Part shown: positions 25,045-33,419 of the stretch, piece by piece
Position numbering within the stretch: position 1 is the first letter of the stretch
Layout: every line of letters begins with the position of its first letter
Origin: Streptomyces lycii
Lineage (GTDB): Bacteria; Actinomycetota; Actinomycetes; Streptomycetales; Streptomycetaceae
Direction of reading: 5' to 3'
Assembly (NCBI RefSeq): GCF_009735685.1
Contig: NZ_WHPN01000429.1
Span: 1-64,000 of the forward strand
DNA: 64,000 nucleotides
The notes under the pieces: model-generated
Database searches by the model: none
What the model was told of the DNA's origin: nothing
What the model saw: only the letters and a program-made list of their open reading frames with translations
Position numbers and translations under genes: made by a program

Positions 25045-25908
25045 ATGGTGCGGCGTATCGACGTGAGCGGGACGGACGGAGTGCGGCTCGCGGCCTGGGA
25101 GTTCGCCGAACCGCCGAAGGGCGGGAAGGAGGGCGAGCAGGCCCCGGGCGTGCTGTTACTGCACGGCCTGATGGGGCGTGCCGCGCACTGGGCGGACACC
25201 GCCCGCTGGCTCGCCGCCCGCCATCGCGCCTTCGGGCTCGACCAGCGGGGCCACGGCCGCAGCGACAAGCCGGCCGAGGGGCCGTACAGCCGTGAGGCCT
25301 TCGTCGGCGACGCCGAGGCGGCGATCGAGCAACTGGGTCTGGCCCCCGCCGTGTTGATCGGCCACTCCATGGGAGCCCTGACGGCGTGGCAGCTCGCAGC
25401 CCGGCGCCCCGATCTGGTGCGTGCCCTGGTCATCTGTGACATGCGGGCCTCCGCGCTCGGGGGGCGGTCGCAGCGGGAGTGGGAGGAGTGGTTCGAGTCG
25501 TGGCCGGTGCCGTTCGCCACGCTCGCGGACGTGCGCAAGTGGTTCGGCGAGGACGATCCCGGGCTCGAACGCCCGGCGCCGAGCCGGGGCGAGTTCTTCG
25601 CCGAGGTGATGGCCGAACGGCCCGACGGCTGGCGCCCGGTGTTCTCCCGCCGCCAGATGCTGATGGCGCGCGAGACCTGGGTGCACGACGCGCACTGGGA
25701 GGAGTTGGCGCAGGTGCGGTGCCCGACCCTGGTGCTCCGCGGCGTGGACGGGGAGCTGGGGCGGGCCGAGGCTCAGGAGATGGTGCGGGTGCTGCCCCGC
25801 GGCGAGTATGCGGAGATCCCCGATGCCGGGCATCTGGCGCACCACGACCAGCCGGAATCCTGGCGCGCGGCGGTGGGGGCGTTCCTCGACAAGACCTTGC
25901 CGGACTGA
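25045..25908 (+). CDS. Alpha/beta-fold hydrolase
   Basis: 287 residues. Oxyanion motif LLLHGLMG (about 37-44), GLDQRGHGRSDKP (about 69-81), nucleophile elbow GHSMG (about 108-112, Ser110), acid Asp in LRGVDGELG, and catalytic His in IPDAGHLAHHDQPESW. Substrate unknown; the shape fits small-molecule esterase/haloperoxidase-like members. Leu codon 38 is TTA (25156-25158), so translation should need the bldA tRNA and rise late in development. I start at ATG 25045; an in-frame ATG at 25027 lacks a ribosome site. Confidence 0.87.
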   Translation: MVRRIDVSGTDGVRLAAWEFAEPPKGGKEGEQAPGVLLLHGLMGRAAHWADTARWLAARHRAFGLDQRGHGRSDKPAEGPYSREAFVGDAEAAIEQLGLAPAVLIGHSMGALTAWQLAARRPDLVRALVICDMRASALGGRSQREWEEWFESWPVPFATLADVRKWFGEDDPGLERPAPSRGEFFAEVMAERPDGWRPVFSRRQMLMARETWVHDAHWEELAQVRCPTLVLRGVDGELGRAEAQEMVRVLPRGEYAEIPDAGHLAHHDQPESWRAAVGAFLDKTLPD

Positions 25909-26080
25909 CTGGAGCGGTGGACGGACCGGCTCGGGGCGGCGGACGGGCCGGCTCGGGGCGGCGGACGGGCCGAGTCGAAGCGGTGGACGGGCCGGCTCGG
26001 GGCGACGGAGGCGCGCTCCCCGTTCGCTGAGCCCATGACGGCCCGGACTCTCGGTGCCTGTGTCGGCACCTTGCCCGAAC
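25909..26080. repeat. Short tandem repeat gap
   Basis: ggctcggggcggcggacgggcc-like units, about four copies, fill 25920-26010. No gene is seen. Confidence 0.65.
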
Positions 26081-26097
26081 CTATCGAATAACGATAG
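26081..26097. promoter_or_regulatory. Inverted repeat, candidate operator of the DUF2975/XRE pair
   Basis: ctatcg-aataa-cgatag, perfect 6-bp arms, 33 bp ahead of the membrane-protein start in an AT-rich stretch where a promoter is expected. The second gene is an XRE regulator, so autoregulation here is plausible (inference). Confidence 0.45.
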
Positions 26098-26129
26098 ATT
26101 CCCATCGTGACTCGATATGAGGAGGGGCG

Positions 26130-26627
26130 ATGGGAAAACTGACAGTGCTTGCGCTGCGCGCGGTGCTCGTGGTGCTGCTCGCCGGCTCGGTGTTCGTGCA
26201 GGCGGTCATGGTGCCGCTGCTGGCCGCCGACTTGAACGAGGGCGACGGGGACCTCGCCCATGTGCGCACCCCGGTCGTCCTGATCGTGCTCCTGGGCTTT
26301 GTCGCGGCCCAGGTCGTCCTGGTCTGCGTCTGGCGGCTGGTGACGATGGTGCGGCGCGGCACCGTGTTCTCCCACGCGGCCTTCCGGTACGTGCATGTGG
26401 TGATCGGCGCCATCGCGGCGGCCGCCGCCCTGCTGTTCGCGCTCGCGGTCGTTCTCGCTCCGGGTGAGGCCGTCGCCCCGGGCGTCGTCCTGCTGATCTG
26501 CGGAGCGGTGGTGGCGGTCCTGGGCGTCGCGCTGATCGTCCTCGTCCTGCGGATGCTGCTCGCCCAGGCCGTGGCGCGCGACGTCGAGGCGGCGCGGATG
26601 CGGGCCGAGCTGGAAGAGGTCATCTGA
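26130..26627 (+). CDS. DUF2975 membrane protein
   Basis: 165 residues with four membrane spans: about 7-29 (ALRAVLVVLLAGSVFVQAVMV), 48-68 (VVLIVLLGFVAAQVVLVCVW), 88-111 (VVIGAIAAAAALLFALAVVLA) and 117-143. A motif typical of the family, RLVTMVRRGTVFSHAAFRYV, lies between spans 2 and 3. A strong ribosome site, gaggagggg, precedes ATG. The stop overlaps the next start by one base (TGATG). DUF2975 proteins are routinely paired with small YozG-like XRE regulators, as here; their function is unknown. Confidence 0.88.
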   Translation: MGKLTVLALRAVLVVLLAGSVFVQAVMVPLLAADLNEGDGDLAHVRTPVVLIVLLGFVAAQVVLVCVWRLVTMVRRGTVFSHAAFRYVHVVIGAIAAAAALLFALAVVLAPGEAVAPGVVLLICGAVVAVLGVALIVLVLRMLLAQAVARDVEAARMRAELEEVI

Positions 26628-26860
26628 TGCCGATCGCCGTCGACATCGACGTGATGCTGGCCAAGCGGAAGATGTCCGTGGGCGAACTCGCGGAACGGGT
26701 GGGCATCACTCCCGCCAACCTGGCGGTCCTCAAGAACGGCCGGGCCAAGGCGGTGCGCTTCGCGACACTGGCGGCGCTCTGCGAGGTGCTGGAATGCCAG
26801 CCGGGAGATCTGCTGCGCTGGGAGGCCGGGGGTTCCGTGGAGGGCACCGGGGGCGAGTGA
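26627..26860 (+). CDS. YozG-like XRE-family regulator
   Basis: 77 residues, essentially only a Cro/C1 helix-turn-helix: KMSVGELAERVGITPANLAVLKNGRAKAVRFATLAALCEVLECQPGDLLRW (about 15-65). It is translationally coupled to the DUF2975 gene and probably regulates the pair. The short Gly-rich tail is variable in this family. Confidence 0.9.
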   Translation: MPIAVDIDVMLAKRKMSVGELAERVGITPANLAVLKNGRAKAVRFATLAALCEVLECQPGDLLRWEAGGSVEGTGGE

Positions 26861-26962
26861 CCCGTGACGGGACGGGCCGCCACGAGCTTCTTCCGGCCGG
26901 GCGCCCCGGCGGGGGCGCCCGGCGTACAAGTGGAACTCTGACCGTCCGTGACGCGGGCGGCG

Positions 26963-27985
26963 TCAGCGGTTGATCGCCTGGACTTCCTGCACGGTGACCT
27001 CCTGGGTGGTACCGAAGGTGCCGTCGGGCAGGTCGCCCCCGGTGCCTCCGGAGCCGGTCCACTCGACCTCCCAGGTGACGGTCGCCCGGAGCGGGAAGGT
27101 TCCGTCACGGGAGGAACGGAGGTAGGTCAGGCCGCACGGTGGGGTCTTCTCCTCGGCGCCCTTGGTGTACGGGGTGCCGATGCTGCCGTCCTCGTTGATC
27201 GTGCACTCACCGGAGCCGGGGTGCAGCTCGGCGTCCTTGGTGCCGGGCTCGATCTTCAACGACACCGGGGTGGCGGTCGTCGTGGCGTAGAGGTTGAGAA
27301 CCTCGATCGACGCGGTGACGGAGACGGGCCTGAACGTGCTCTCGTCGAGCCAGGCCCAGGTGGGCAGGTTCACCTTCTGGTTCTGGGTGGGCGACAACTC
27401 GACCTCGGTCCCGGGCACACGGACTTCGGCGTAGGCGAGTTCCGCAAGCATTTCCGTCGTGATGGATTCGGGAATGTTCGCGGGCGGCGGGTCGCCCTCG
27501 TCGACCCAGAAGGGCTGCTCGTCACACGCGTCCCACCCGGAAGGGTAGGACTCGTCCACGTAGGAGTCCCAGAAGTAACCCTCGCCGGATTTCTCCTCGT
27601 TGAAGTCCTTGTACGGCTTCCCGTTCACGTACCGGTCGCGCTGCTGCGCGTCCCACTCATAGCCCGTGGACTCGGCCTCCCAAATGGGCTCCATCTCGGC
27701 CTTCAGCTGTTCCGGAGTGTACTTCGGGGCGTACCAGCACGGGGGTGGGGACCAATCCGCGGGCGGCGTGAGCGATCCGACCGACGAGCCGGAACCATTC
27801 TTGCTGTGGTCGTAGACGACCGCGCCCACGCCTGCCGACAGTGTGCCGTCGTCGGTGGTCTCTCCGGTGTTGAAGCTGCCGCCCGGTTTTCCCCGGTCGG
27901 CGTACGCGGGTGATGTGCTGAGGCAGAGTAGCGAGACTGCTGAGATGACTGCGGTCGCGCGTACTACGCTGTTCAACGCTGGCAT
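26963..27985 (-). CDS. Secreted protein of the T7SS-associated cassette, copy A
   Basis: 340 residues, function unknown. Signal peptide about 1-29 (VVRATAVISAVSLLCLSTSPAYA). The mature part begins acidic, then WSPPPCWYAPKYTPEQLK, KPYKDFNEEKSGEGYFWD and five or six cysteines, suggesting a disulphide-bonded extracellular domain. A beta-rich C-terminal half ends GTFGTTQEVTVQEVQAINR. The copy at 38175 shares these motifs and the same last nine residues. ATG 27985 is chosen because gaggcg lies 8 bases upstream, exactly as in the paralogue, and a signal peptide follows. It overlaps the lipoprotein gene upstream by 13 bp. Confidence 0.8.
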   Translation of the reverse strand: MPALNSVVRATAVISAVSLLCLSTSPAYADRGKPGGSFNTGETTDDGTLSAGVGAVVYDHSKNGSGSSVGSLTPPADWSPPPCWYAPKYTPEQLKAEMEPIWEAESTGYEWDAQQRDRYVNGKPYKDFNEEKSGEGYFWDSYVDESYPSGWDACDEQPFWVDEGDPPPANIPESITTEMLAELAYAEVRVPGTEVELSPTQNQKVNLPTWAWLDESTFRPVSVTASIEVLNLYATTTATPVSLKIEPGTKDAELHPGSGECTINEDGSIGTPYTKGAEEKTPPCGLTYLRSSRDGTFPLRATVTWEVEWTGSGGTGGDLPDGTFGTTQEVTVQEVQAINR

Positions 27986-28626
27986 GAGTCTGCGCCTCGA
28001 CGAGAATGCATCTTGACCGTTTCCCATACCCCGTCCTTGTTCTTCTTGAGTACAGAGTTGTAAGCGATGTAGCTGTTCTTGCTGGGTTTTGTCTTCTGTA
28101 CTTCTCCGGTCTTGATGACCTTGTTGAAAGCCTTGCTCTCGTCGGCGCAGTAGGAGATTGACGCACTGGTGCCCGAACTGATGCTTACGCGCCGGTCGTA
28201 GTATTCAACGAGTCCCGTGATCGTCCAGCCCTCGTCGATGAAGCTTTGCACCCATTCTTGCGCTGCCGCGGCGGCTTCTCCTTCGGTGTAGAACTCGAGC
28301 GCCGGCAGGCGGGGTTCACCGGCGACGATCGCGGCGTCCATGGCCCGGATGAACTCCTTGTTGTCCTCCAGAGCGGCATCTTGTGCCGCGTCGCCGGTCT
28401 GCTCGGGAGTGAACTTGTAGGTCACGTCCTTCGGCAGCTTGATCTCCGGCCGCTCGGCGGACCCCGAAGCACTCGCGCTCGGCGACTCGGACTTCTTGTC
28501 GTCCTGCTCGGCGCCGGCGATCTTGTCGTCGTCCTTGCCCTTGTCCTCGCTGCCTCCGCAGCCCGTGACGAGCAGGGCGGTGCATGCGGCCAGCGCTGCC
28601 GCGGCGGTCAGGTGGCGGTACGTCAC
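27973..28626 (-). CDS. Lipoprotein of the T7SS-associated cassette, copy A
   Basis: 217 residues from GTG 28626, function unknown. Lipobox LLVTGC with Cys23 as the lipidation site, then an acidic Ser/Lys-rich linker (about 24-60) and a domain of about 150 residues (RPEIKLPKDVTYKF onward, VEYYDRRVSISSGTSASISYCADES, WETVKMHSRRGADSC). It is paralogous to 39197-39847 in order and motifs. The start matches that paralogue; a longer frame to 28668 is less likely. It is the first gene of a two-gene unit with the secreted protein downstream. Confidence 0.82.
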   Translation of the reverse strand: MTYRHLTAAAALAACTALLVTGCGGSEDKGKDDDKIAGAEQDDKKSESPSASASGSAERPEIKLPKDVTYKFTPEQTGDAAQDAALEDNKEFIRAMDAAIVAGEPRLPALEFYTEGEAAAAAQEWVQSFIDEGWTITGLVEYYDRRVSISSGTSASISYCADESKAFNKVIKTGEVQKTKPSKNSYIAYNSVLKKNKDGVWETVKMHSRRGADSCQR

Positions 28627-28667
28627 GGATGCTGCTCCCGGGAGCCGTCGGGTCTGAGAGGTCGACA

Positions 28668-28732
28668 ATCACCGTATGCGCATGGCCTCCGAACAGGCAG
28701 TGTTGTGACCGTATTGAGAACAATCCCTCACA
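28668..28732 (-). promoter_or_regulatory. Conserved upstream region of lipoprotein cassette A
   Basis: Blocks atcaccgtatgcg (28668-28680) and cagtgttgtgaccgtattgag (28698-28718) with caatccctcaca recur almost unchanged at 39886-39951 ahead of the paralogous cassette. On the minus strand tacggt near 28674 could be a -10 box. Confidence 0.5.
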
Positions 28733-28913
28733 AGCTGCGGGCAAATCACGGACGAGGCTTCGATGTACGGGGAGTCGCACGAACGGCTCGGGCGGGCTGG
28801 CCGTGCGAGCCGGTGGCCGGGGCGGCTCCGGACCCGGGTGCTTCCGGTACCGTGAAAGCGTTCAGCGGACGGATCGGCCGGCCGTTGCAGGCCGAGGCAC
28901 GGAAGGGGGCCGC

Positions 28914-29219
28914 GTGTCTTTCCTCAGGTTCGCGGGTGACGAGGTGCTGGAGATGGCGGGCACGCTGGAGACCAGCGGCGGCCGGATGAAGGGCGCCTCC
29001 AAGGAGATGGCCGGGACGGATTCTTCGCATATCGGCCATAGCGATCTCCAGTCCGCCTGTGACGACTTCGCGGACTCCTGGGACTACGGCTTCGGCCAGC
29101 TTTCCAAGCTCACCGAGGGCGTCTCGAAGTTCGCGAAGAAGGCCGCGGAGGAGTTCGGCAAGCTGGACCAGAAGCTTGCCGCGGAACTGGAGAAGGCGAA
29201 AAAGGGCGACAAAGCGTAA
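28914..29219 (+). CDS. WXG100-like small T7SS substrate
   Basis: 101 residues from GTG 28914 (ggaaggggg upstream). Two predicted amphipathic helices separated near SSHIGHSDLQ, with W-D-Y-G (about 56-59) close to a W-x-G turn. The C-terminus FGKLDQKLAAELEKAKKG carries an F-x-x-x-D motif and a Lys-rich tail that recurs in the other small proteins of this locus. Family membership is inferred from size, helicity and neighbours. It is followed 86 bp later by the two-helix membrane protein. Confidence 0.65.
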   Translation: MSFLRFAGDEVLEMAGTLETSGGRMKGASKEMAGTDSSHIGHSDLQSACDDFADSWDYGFGQLSKLTEGVSKFAKKAAEEFGKLDQKLAAELEKAKKGDKA

Positions 29220-29305
29220 ACAGGCGGTTGCAGGCGCCGTTGTTTCCCACTGTGGGCGGGCGCCGGGACCGGTGAGCGGAACCGTCTGAGCATGGGACGG
29301 CTGTT

Positions 29306-29956
29306 GTGGGGCTGCGACGTCAGCTCGGGGAACTGGGACAACACATCGACCAGGACGAGCGGCACCTGGCGGATCTTTCGATGCGGGCAGCCGCCGCGGG
29401 GGATCTGACATACACGACGGACGTCCGTTCGCCGTCGGTGTGGCGCCTCGCGAAGTTCGCCTACGTCGCCGAGCAGTACGGTTACCGCTACGCCGGACTG
29501 GACCCGGACCTCGGATCGTCGAACACTCCGCTGTTCATCTTCCGCCGTCTGCCGGACGCCGGCGAGCGGAGCAGGCGTGTCCGCCAGGACTACCCCGACG
29601 CGCTCACCGGCGGCCGGCTGCCCGGTCTGCGGTCCCTGGGCGGCCGGCTGGTGCCGACCCCGGAGGCCCGGCAGGAGGTGAAGCTGCTGCACGCCCGGAT
29701 CAAGGTCGACTACGCGGCCGCGGTGGGACGGGAGCCGCTGACGAAATGGTTCCTCGGTATCCCGGCCGCCATCCTCCTGATGCTGGTGGTGAACGGCGAG
29801 GTTGATGCCCGGGGGCTGCTGGTCGGAGCCGGGCTGGCGCTCGGACTCGTGCTGTTGCTGGTGGCCTCCCGGTGGTTTCTCCTCGTCCGGCAGAAGGCAT
29901 ATCAGCGGTTGCTGCACAAGGAGTCCGCGCAGCAGGGCAACCGTCCCGTAAGGTAG
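29306..29956 (+). CDS. Two-helix membrane protein of T7SS locus, copy A
   Basis: 216 residues from GTG 29306, family not recognised. A soluble N-terminal part has KFAYVAEQYGYRYAGLDPD (about 51-69), FIFRRLPDAGERSRRVRQDYPDALTGGRLPG and PTPEARQEVKLLHARIK. Then come two adjacent membrane spans, about 152-166 (GIPAAILLMLVVNG) and 172-193 (GLLVGAGLALGLVLLLVASRWF). The gene at 32585 shares every one of these motifs at about 45 percent identity by eye. Linked to the secretion locus by position only. Confidence 0.72.
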   Translation: MGLRRQLGELGQHIDQDERHLADLSMRAAAAGDLTYTTDVRSPSVWRLAKFAYVAEQYGYRYAGLDPDLGSSNTPLFIFRRLPDAGERSRRVRQDYPDALTGGRLPGLRSLGGRLVPTPEARQEVKLLHARIKVDYAAAVGREPLTKWFLGIPAAILLMLVVNGEVDARGLLVGAGLALGLVLLLVASRWFLLVRQKAYQRLLHKESAQQGNRPVR

Positions 29957-29965
29957 GCGTCTTTC

Positions 29966-30049
29966 GCCGGAAGCCGGAAGCCGGAAGCCGGAAGCCGGAA
30001 GCCGGAAGCCGGAAGCCGGAAGCCGGAAGCCGGAAGCCGGAAGCCGGAA
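29966..30049. repeat. Twelve perfect copies of a 7-bp repeat
   Basis: gccggaa repeated exactly 12 times with no mismatch, directly after the 29306 gene and just before the stop of the convergent gene. Perfect identity suggests recent, slippage-driven expansion. Confidence 0.95.
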
Positions 30050-30055
30050 TGCTTG

Positions 30056-30994
30056 TCAGGTGAACGAGAACGTCCGCCCGATGTGCGCCAGCCGCGCCGA
30101 GTACGAGTCGAGCAGAAAGACCGACGGCGTCGAGATCGTGACGTACACGCAGTAGTCCCGAGGAGCCGGGATGATCAGCTGGAGCGCAGCGACGGCGATG
30201 CTCGGCCGTGCGGACGAACCGGCGCCCGCCGGCCTCACGGGAGAACCGGCGCCTGCCCCGGCTGCGTCCGGCACCGCGGTCTCGGCAGAACCTGCCGCCG
30301 CGGGGTTCGTCACAGCCCCAGCAGGGCCAGTGCCCCCGGAACCCGGGGAAGCAGCTGAATCCGGCGGCACCACGGACGCCTCCGACGCCGCGACGGGCGT
30401 CGCCGTCTCAGCGGACGTCTCCGTCTCGGCGGACGTCGCCGGCACCGCGGACGTCGTCGGCACCGCGGACACAGGCAGCGTCATCGTCCGCAGCGACGTC
30501 GACATCACCCCCGGCCCGCACGGCAGCTTCGCCGCCAGCAGCATGTCCTGCCGTCCCTGCACACCCTTGCCCAGCGGGAAGTCCAGCTCCTGGAGCTTCC
30601 CGTCGTGGGCGAAGAAGCTCTTCTCCTTGGCCCGGTAGATGCCCTCGGCCGCCAACAGCCGGTCCCGGTGGTCGCTGGGCCGCACGGTGACCGCCAACAG
30701 CCCCATCGACAGCCGCTCGTCGCCGTCCACCTCTTCCGTGCCCACGCACATGGCCGTGAGCACGGTCGTGTCCGGCCCCGACAGCCGCGGCAACTGGGCG
30801 CGCAGTTGCTCGCTCGCCTGTGCCAACTGCTCCGCGTCGGCGTCCGTCATCAGCTTGGCCATCGCCTCCCGCCACCCCTCGGAGGCAGTGGGCTCCGGCA
30901 ACCGTACGAACTCCTCGGGCACCTCGTGCGTGAAGGTGTACGGCACCTCACGCGGCCGGGCGTCGGCGACGGGGCCGGTCCTGGGCCCGGTCAT
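30056..30994 (-). CDS. Unrecognised protein, T7SS locus
   Basis: 312 residues from ATG 30994, which overlaps the upstream T7SS protein stop (ATGA). The N-terminal domain (about 1-155) has FTHEVPEEFVRLPEP and LLAVTVRPSDHRDRLLAAEGIY. A low-complexity stretch (about 165-265) of Thr/Ser/Ala/Pro repeats such as ETETSAETATP follows, then a C-terminal strand-rich part IIPAPRDYCVYVTISTPSVFLLDSYSARLAHIGRTFSF. The ending resembles those of 35447-36079 and 46244-46897 (a 'vs-P...D...TF' pattern), suggesting a loose family tied to these substrates, perhaps chaperone or accessory. No membrane span. Confidence 0.68.
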   Translation of the reverse strand: MTGPRTGPVADARPREVPYTFTHEVPEEFVRLPEPTASEGWREAMAKLMTDADAEQLAQASEQLRAQLPRLSGPDTTVLTAMCVGTEEVDGDERLSMGLLAVTVRPSDHRDRLLAAEGIYRAKEKSFFAHDGKLQELDFPLGKGVQGRQDMLLAAKLPCGPGVMSTSLRTMTLPVSAVPTTSAVPATSAETETSAETATPVAASEASVVPPDSAASPGSGGTGPAGAVTNPAAAGSAETAVPDAAGAGAGSPVRPAGAGSSARPSIAVAALQLIIPAPRDYCVYVTISTPSVFLLDSYSARLAHIGRTFSFT

Positions 30995-32352
30995 GCGGCG
31001 GTCCCGTACTGCGACGGGTTGAGGCCGTTCGTGAAGCTGGAGCCCGACGACGTCAGCGTCGTGGGTGCGTCGACCTGCGGGCCGAGCGGTCCCGGCGCGA
31101 CCGTCTGCGTCTCGTCCGGAGCGCCGAAGTAATCGGCGAAGCCCTTGCCCGGGCCGACGATCGGCATGTCGGAAATGTTCCAGTCGCCGTCCGTCCAGCG
31201 GCCGTCGTTCATGTTGGAGAAGCCCGCGAAGGTCGCTCCGGCGATGGTCCCGCCCCAGTCTAGGGCGTTGCCCGTTGCGACATGGGTCCAGCCCTTGGCT
31301 GCGGTGGCGAAGCCGCGGGCCGAGTTCGCGATACCGCTGGGTATCTTCGCGATACCGCCCCAGTTGCCCGGGCCGATCTTGCCGAGTGTGGCCGCGAAGC
31401 CCTGGGTTGCGCGCAGCGTACGGCCGGACTGAACCAGAGCGCGCCCCGCCTTCGCCAACCGGGCGCCCGCCAGGCCAACGCCACCTGCGAACACGCCCGC
31501 CGCGTCCCAGGCGAGGGTCTGCCACGTCACGCCCTCGGCCCCGCCGGCCATGGCGATGCCGTGCGAGGCGAGCGCTCCAGCACCGACGATCAGACCGATC
31601 AGAGCCAGGCCCGCGATGCCGCCGATGGGAAGCGCGATGAGGCAGATGACGCCGATGACCATGGCGATGTCGGCCAGAAGGTCGCCGACCAGCTTCCAGA
31701 AATTCGGGTCGGTGAGCGTGTCCCAAGCCTCCGACATGTAATCCGAGACGGCCTTCACCAGGTCGTCGAACCAGCCGGGCTCGGGCGGGGCGTCGTCCGC
31801 CGCGTTCCTGACCGTACGCGCCACGTTGCCGGCCGCGGTGTTGTACTCGGTGTTCAGAGTGTGGGCACGGTTCCGGATGGCTTCGAGTTCGGCGTCGGCC
31901 GTGTCGACGGCCTTCTCCTTGCCCTTCTTGTCCTTCTCGTGCTCCTCCAGCTCCTTCTTCGACATGCCCGAGGTGTTTTCCGGCAGGCCGGTCAGACTGG
32001 TCTTGGCGCTGCTGACCTGCTTGGCGGCCGTAGCGGCCTCCTCCTCCAACTTCCGGGCGCGCGCCTGAAAACCGTCGAGGCTGGTCTCCCAGCTCGCCAG
32101 CGCCCGGTGTGCGTCACCGAGGGAGTCCAGCGCCTTCTTCAAATACGGCGGGATCTTGGATACGGAATCGGTGAACGCGTCCGCCGACTTGCCGACCCAT
32201 ATCCCGTCCGAGGTGCCGATCTTGCCGAGCTGGGTTTGCGCCGTGCCACCGTCCCGGCTGACCTTGCCGACCGCGGCGACCAGCAGCCGTACCGTCTCCA
32301 GATCACCCGGCGCCGGGTCGAAGCCAAGATGCGGATACTTGTCCGAGCTCAT
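30991..32352 (-). CDS. Putative T7SS-secreted protein A
   Basis: 453 residues from ATG 32352 (ggag upstream). The N-terminus HLGFDPAPGDLETVRLL resembles the T7SS_signal region of Streptomyces proteins. A helical WXG-like part follows (IGTSDGIWVGKSADAFTDSVSKIPPYLKKALDSLG, about 48-80), then coiled coil (about 95-170, KKELEEHEKDKKGKEKAVDTADAELE), W-F-D-D-L, and a Gly/Ala-rich hydrophobic region (about 215-280, VIGVICLIALPIGGIAGLALIGLIVGAGALASHGIAMAGG). The C-terminus (about 370-453) is Gly/Asn/Asp-rich with no recognised toxin domain. It precedes 30056 in one transcript. Confidence 0.75.
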   Translation of the reverse strand: MSSDKYPHLGFDPAPGDLETVRLLVAAVGKVSRDGGTAQTQLGKIGTSDGIWVGKSADAFTDSVSKIPPYLKKALDSLGDAHRALASWETSLDGFQARARKLEEEAATAAKQVSSAKTSLTGLPENTSGMSKKELEEHEKDKKGKEKAVDTADAELEAIRNRAHTLNTEYNTAAGNVARTVRNAADDAPPEPGWFDDLVKAVSDYMSEAWDTLTDPNFWKLVGDLLADIAMVIGVICLIALPIGGIAGLALIGLIVGAGALASHGIAMAGGAEGVTWQTLAWDAAGVFAGGVGLAGARLAKAGRALVQSGRTLRATQGFAATLGKIGPGNWGGIAKIPSGIANSARGFATAAKGWTHVATGNALDWGGTIAGATFAGFSNMNDGRWTDGDWNISDMPIVGPGKGFADYFGAPDETQTVAPGPLGPQVDAPTTLTSSGSSFTNGLNPSQYGTAA

Positions 32353-32584
32353 CGTTACGCTCCGTGCCTTTCCGTGTCCTGTACTGCTCCAACAACTCCC
32401 CCGTGCCCCCGCGTCTGCCGGAATGCTGACGAACCACGGACACGCGCCACTGCCTGTGGAAGGTACCTGCCTGCGCCGAGGACCTCCACACCGGGCGAGT
32501 GATAGAAAGGTTCTTCCCGTCGGCGTGTGCGGATCACTGGAGCGCCGACACGGTTCCCGACACAACTTCCGGCCAGGAGGCGAG

Positions 32585-33199
32585 ATGTTCCTGCTGCGAC
32601 GACAGCTGACCGCACTCCTACGGGACGGCGGAGCGGGTGTGGAACTGCACACCATGGTGAATCCATGGGCATCGCGGCGGAAGTTCGCAGCATTCGCCTA
32701 TATCGCCGAACAGTACGGCTACCGTTACGACGGCCTCGCCTCCGGAATCCCCACCAGCCGCAGCCACCCTATCTTCGGCTTCCGCCGCCTGCCCGACGCG
32801 CAGGAGCGTGCGACCCGCACCTCCGCCGCGTACCCCAACGCCGTCGGCGGCGGCCCGTATCCCGGTATGAGGCCCTCCGGCAATGGGCTGACGCCGCTGC
32901 CGGAGGCCCGGCCGGAGGTCGACCTGCTGCACGCCCGGATCATGACCGATCTGTACGGCGAATCCAGCACGGGGCGCATCAAGATGATGGCGATCGTGAT
33001 TCCCGTCTCCGTCCTGCTCGGGCTGGTGCTGACCGGCAACTTCACTACGACGGGCACGCTGATCGGCGGCTGCGTGGTCGCCGGCTTTTGGCTGTACCTC
33101 TGGCTGGCGGCGGCCTACATGCGCCGCAGGCGGGTGAAGTACGTACGGATCCTGGAACGGGCGGGCATCGCCTGGCCGCCGCGGAGGTCCGATCGCTGA
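32585..33199 (+). CDS. Two-helix membrane protein of T7SS locus, copy B
   Basis: 204 residues from ATG 32585 with ggagg directly upstream. Same plan as 29306-29956: KFAAFAYIAEQYGYRYDGL, FGFRRLPDAQERATRTSAAYPNAVGGGPYPG, LPEARPEVDLLHARIMTD, then two spans (about 138-153 MMAIVIPVSVLLGLVL and 160-180). The N-terminus is shorter. It is divergent from the T7SS-secreted protein gene, separated by about 230 bp that must hold both promoters. Confidence 0.72.
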   Translation: MFLLRRQLTALLRDGGAGVELHTMVNPWASRRKFAAFAYIAEQYGYRYDGLASGIPTSRSHPIFGFRRLPDAQERATRTSAAYPNAVGGGPYPGMRPSGNGLTPLPEARPEVDLLHARIMTDLYGESSTGRIKMMAIVIPVSVLLGLVLTGNFTTTGTLIGGCVVAGFWLYLWLAAAYMRRRRVKYVRILERAGIAWPPRRSDR

Positions 33200-33224
33200 G
33201 CTGCGGTCCCGGGTGACCGGGGGC

Positions 33225-33419
33225 TCAGACGTCCGCTGAATCCGCCGCGAAGCCGACGAAGGAGGCCCAGGCGGTGGGCTCGACGCGGAGCACGGGGCCG
33301 TCTGCGTTTTTGGAGTCACGCACCCGCACGGCGTCGTACCGGGCTATGGCGACTTCCACGCAATCGCCGCCGCCGGAATCGCTGTAACTGCTCTTGAACC
33401 ACGTCAGGCCGTCGTTCAC
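33225..33419 (-). CDS. DUF397-domain protein
   Basis: 64 residues: LTWFKSSYSDSGGGDCVEVA, VRVRDSKNADGPVLRV and WASFVGF are the diagnostic DUF397 motifs. It overlaps the upstream XRE gene by four bases. Such pairs are regulator and partner (BldB/WhiJ-like modules) in Streptomyces. Confidence 0.93.
   Translation of the reverse strand: MNDGLTWFKSSYSDSGGGDCVEVAIARYDAVRVRDSKNADGPVLRVEPTAWASFVGFAADSADV

Noticed and set aside
24083-25066. Long plus-strand frame with collagen-like GVNGAAGADGTV repeats
   Set aside because: No ribosome site, ends composed of R/T-rich translated repeats, and the open frame follows from a 36-bp unit divisible by three.
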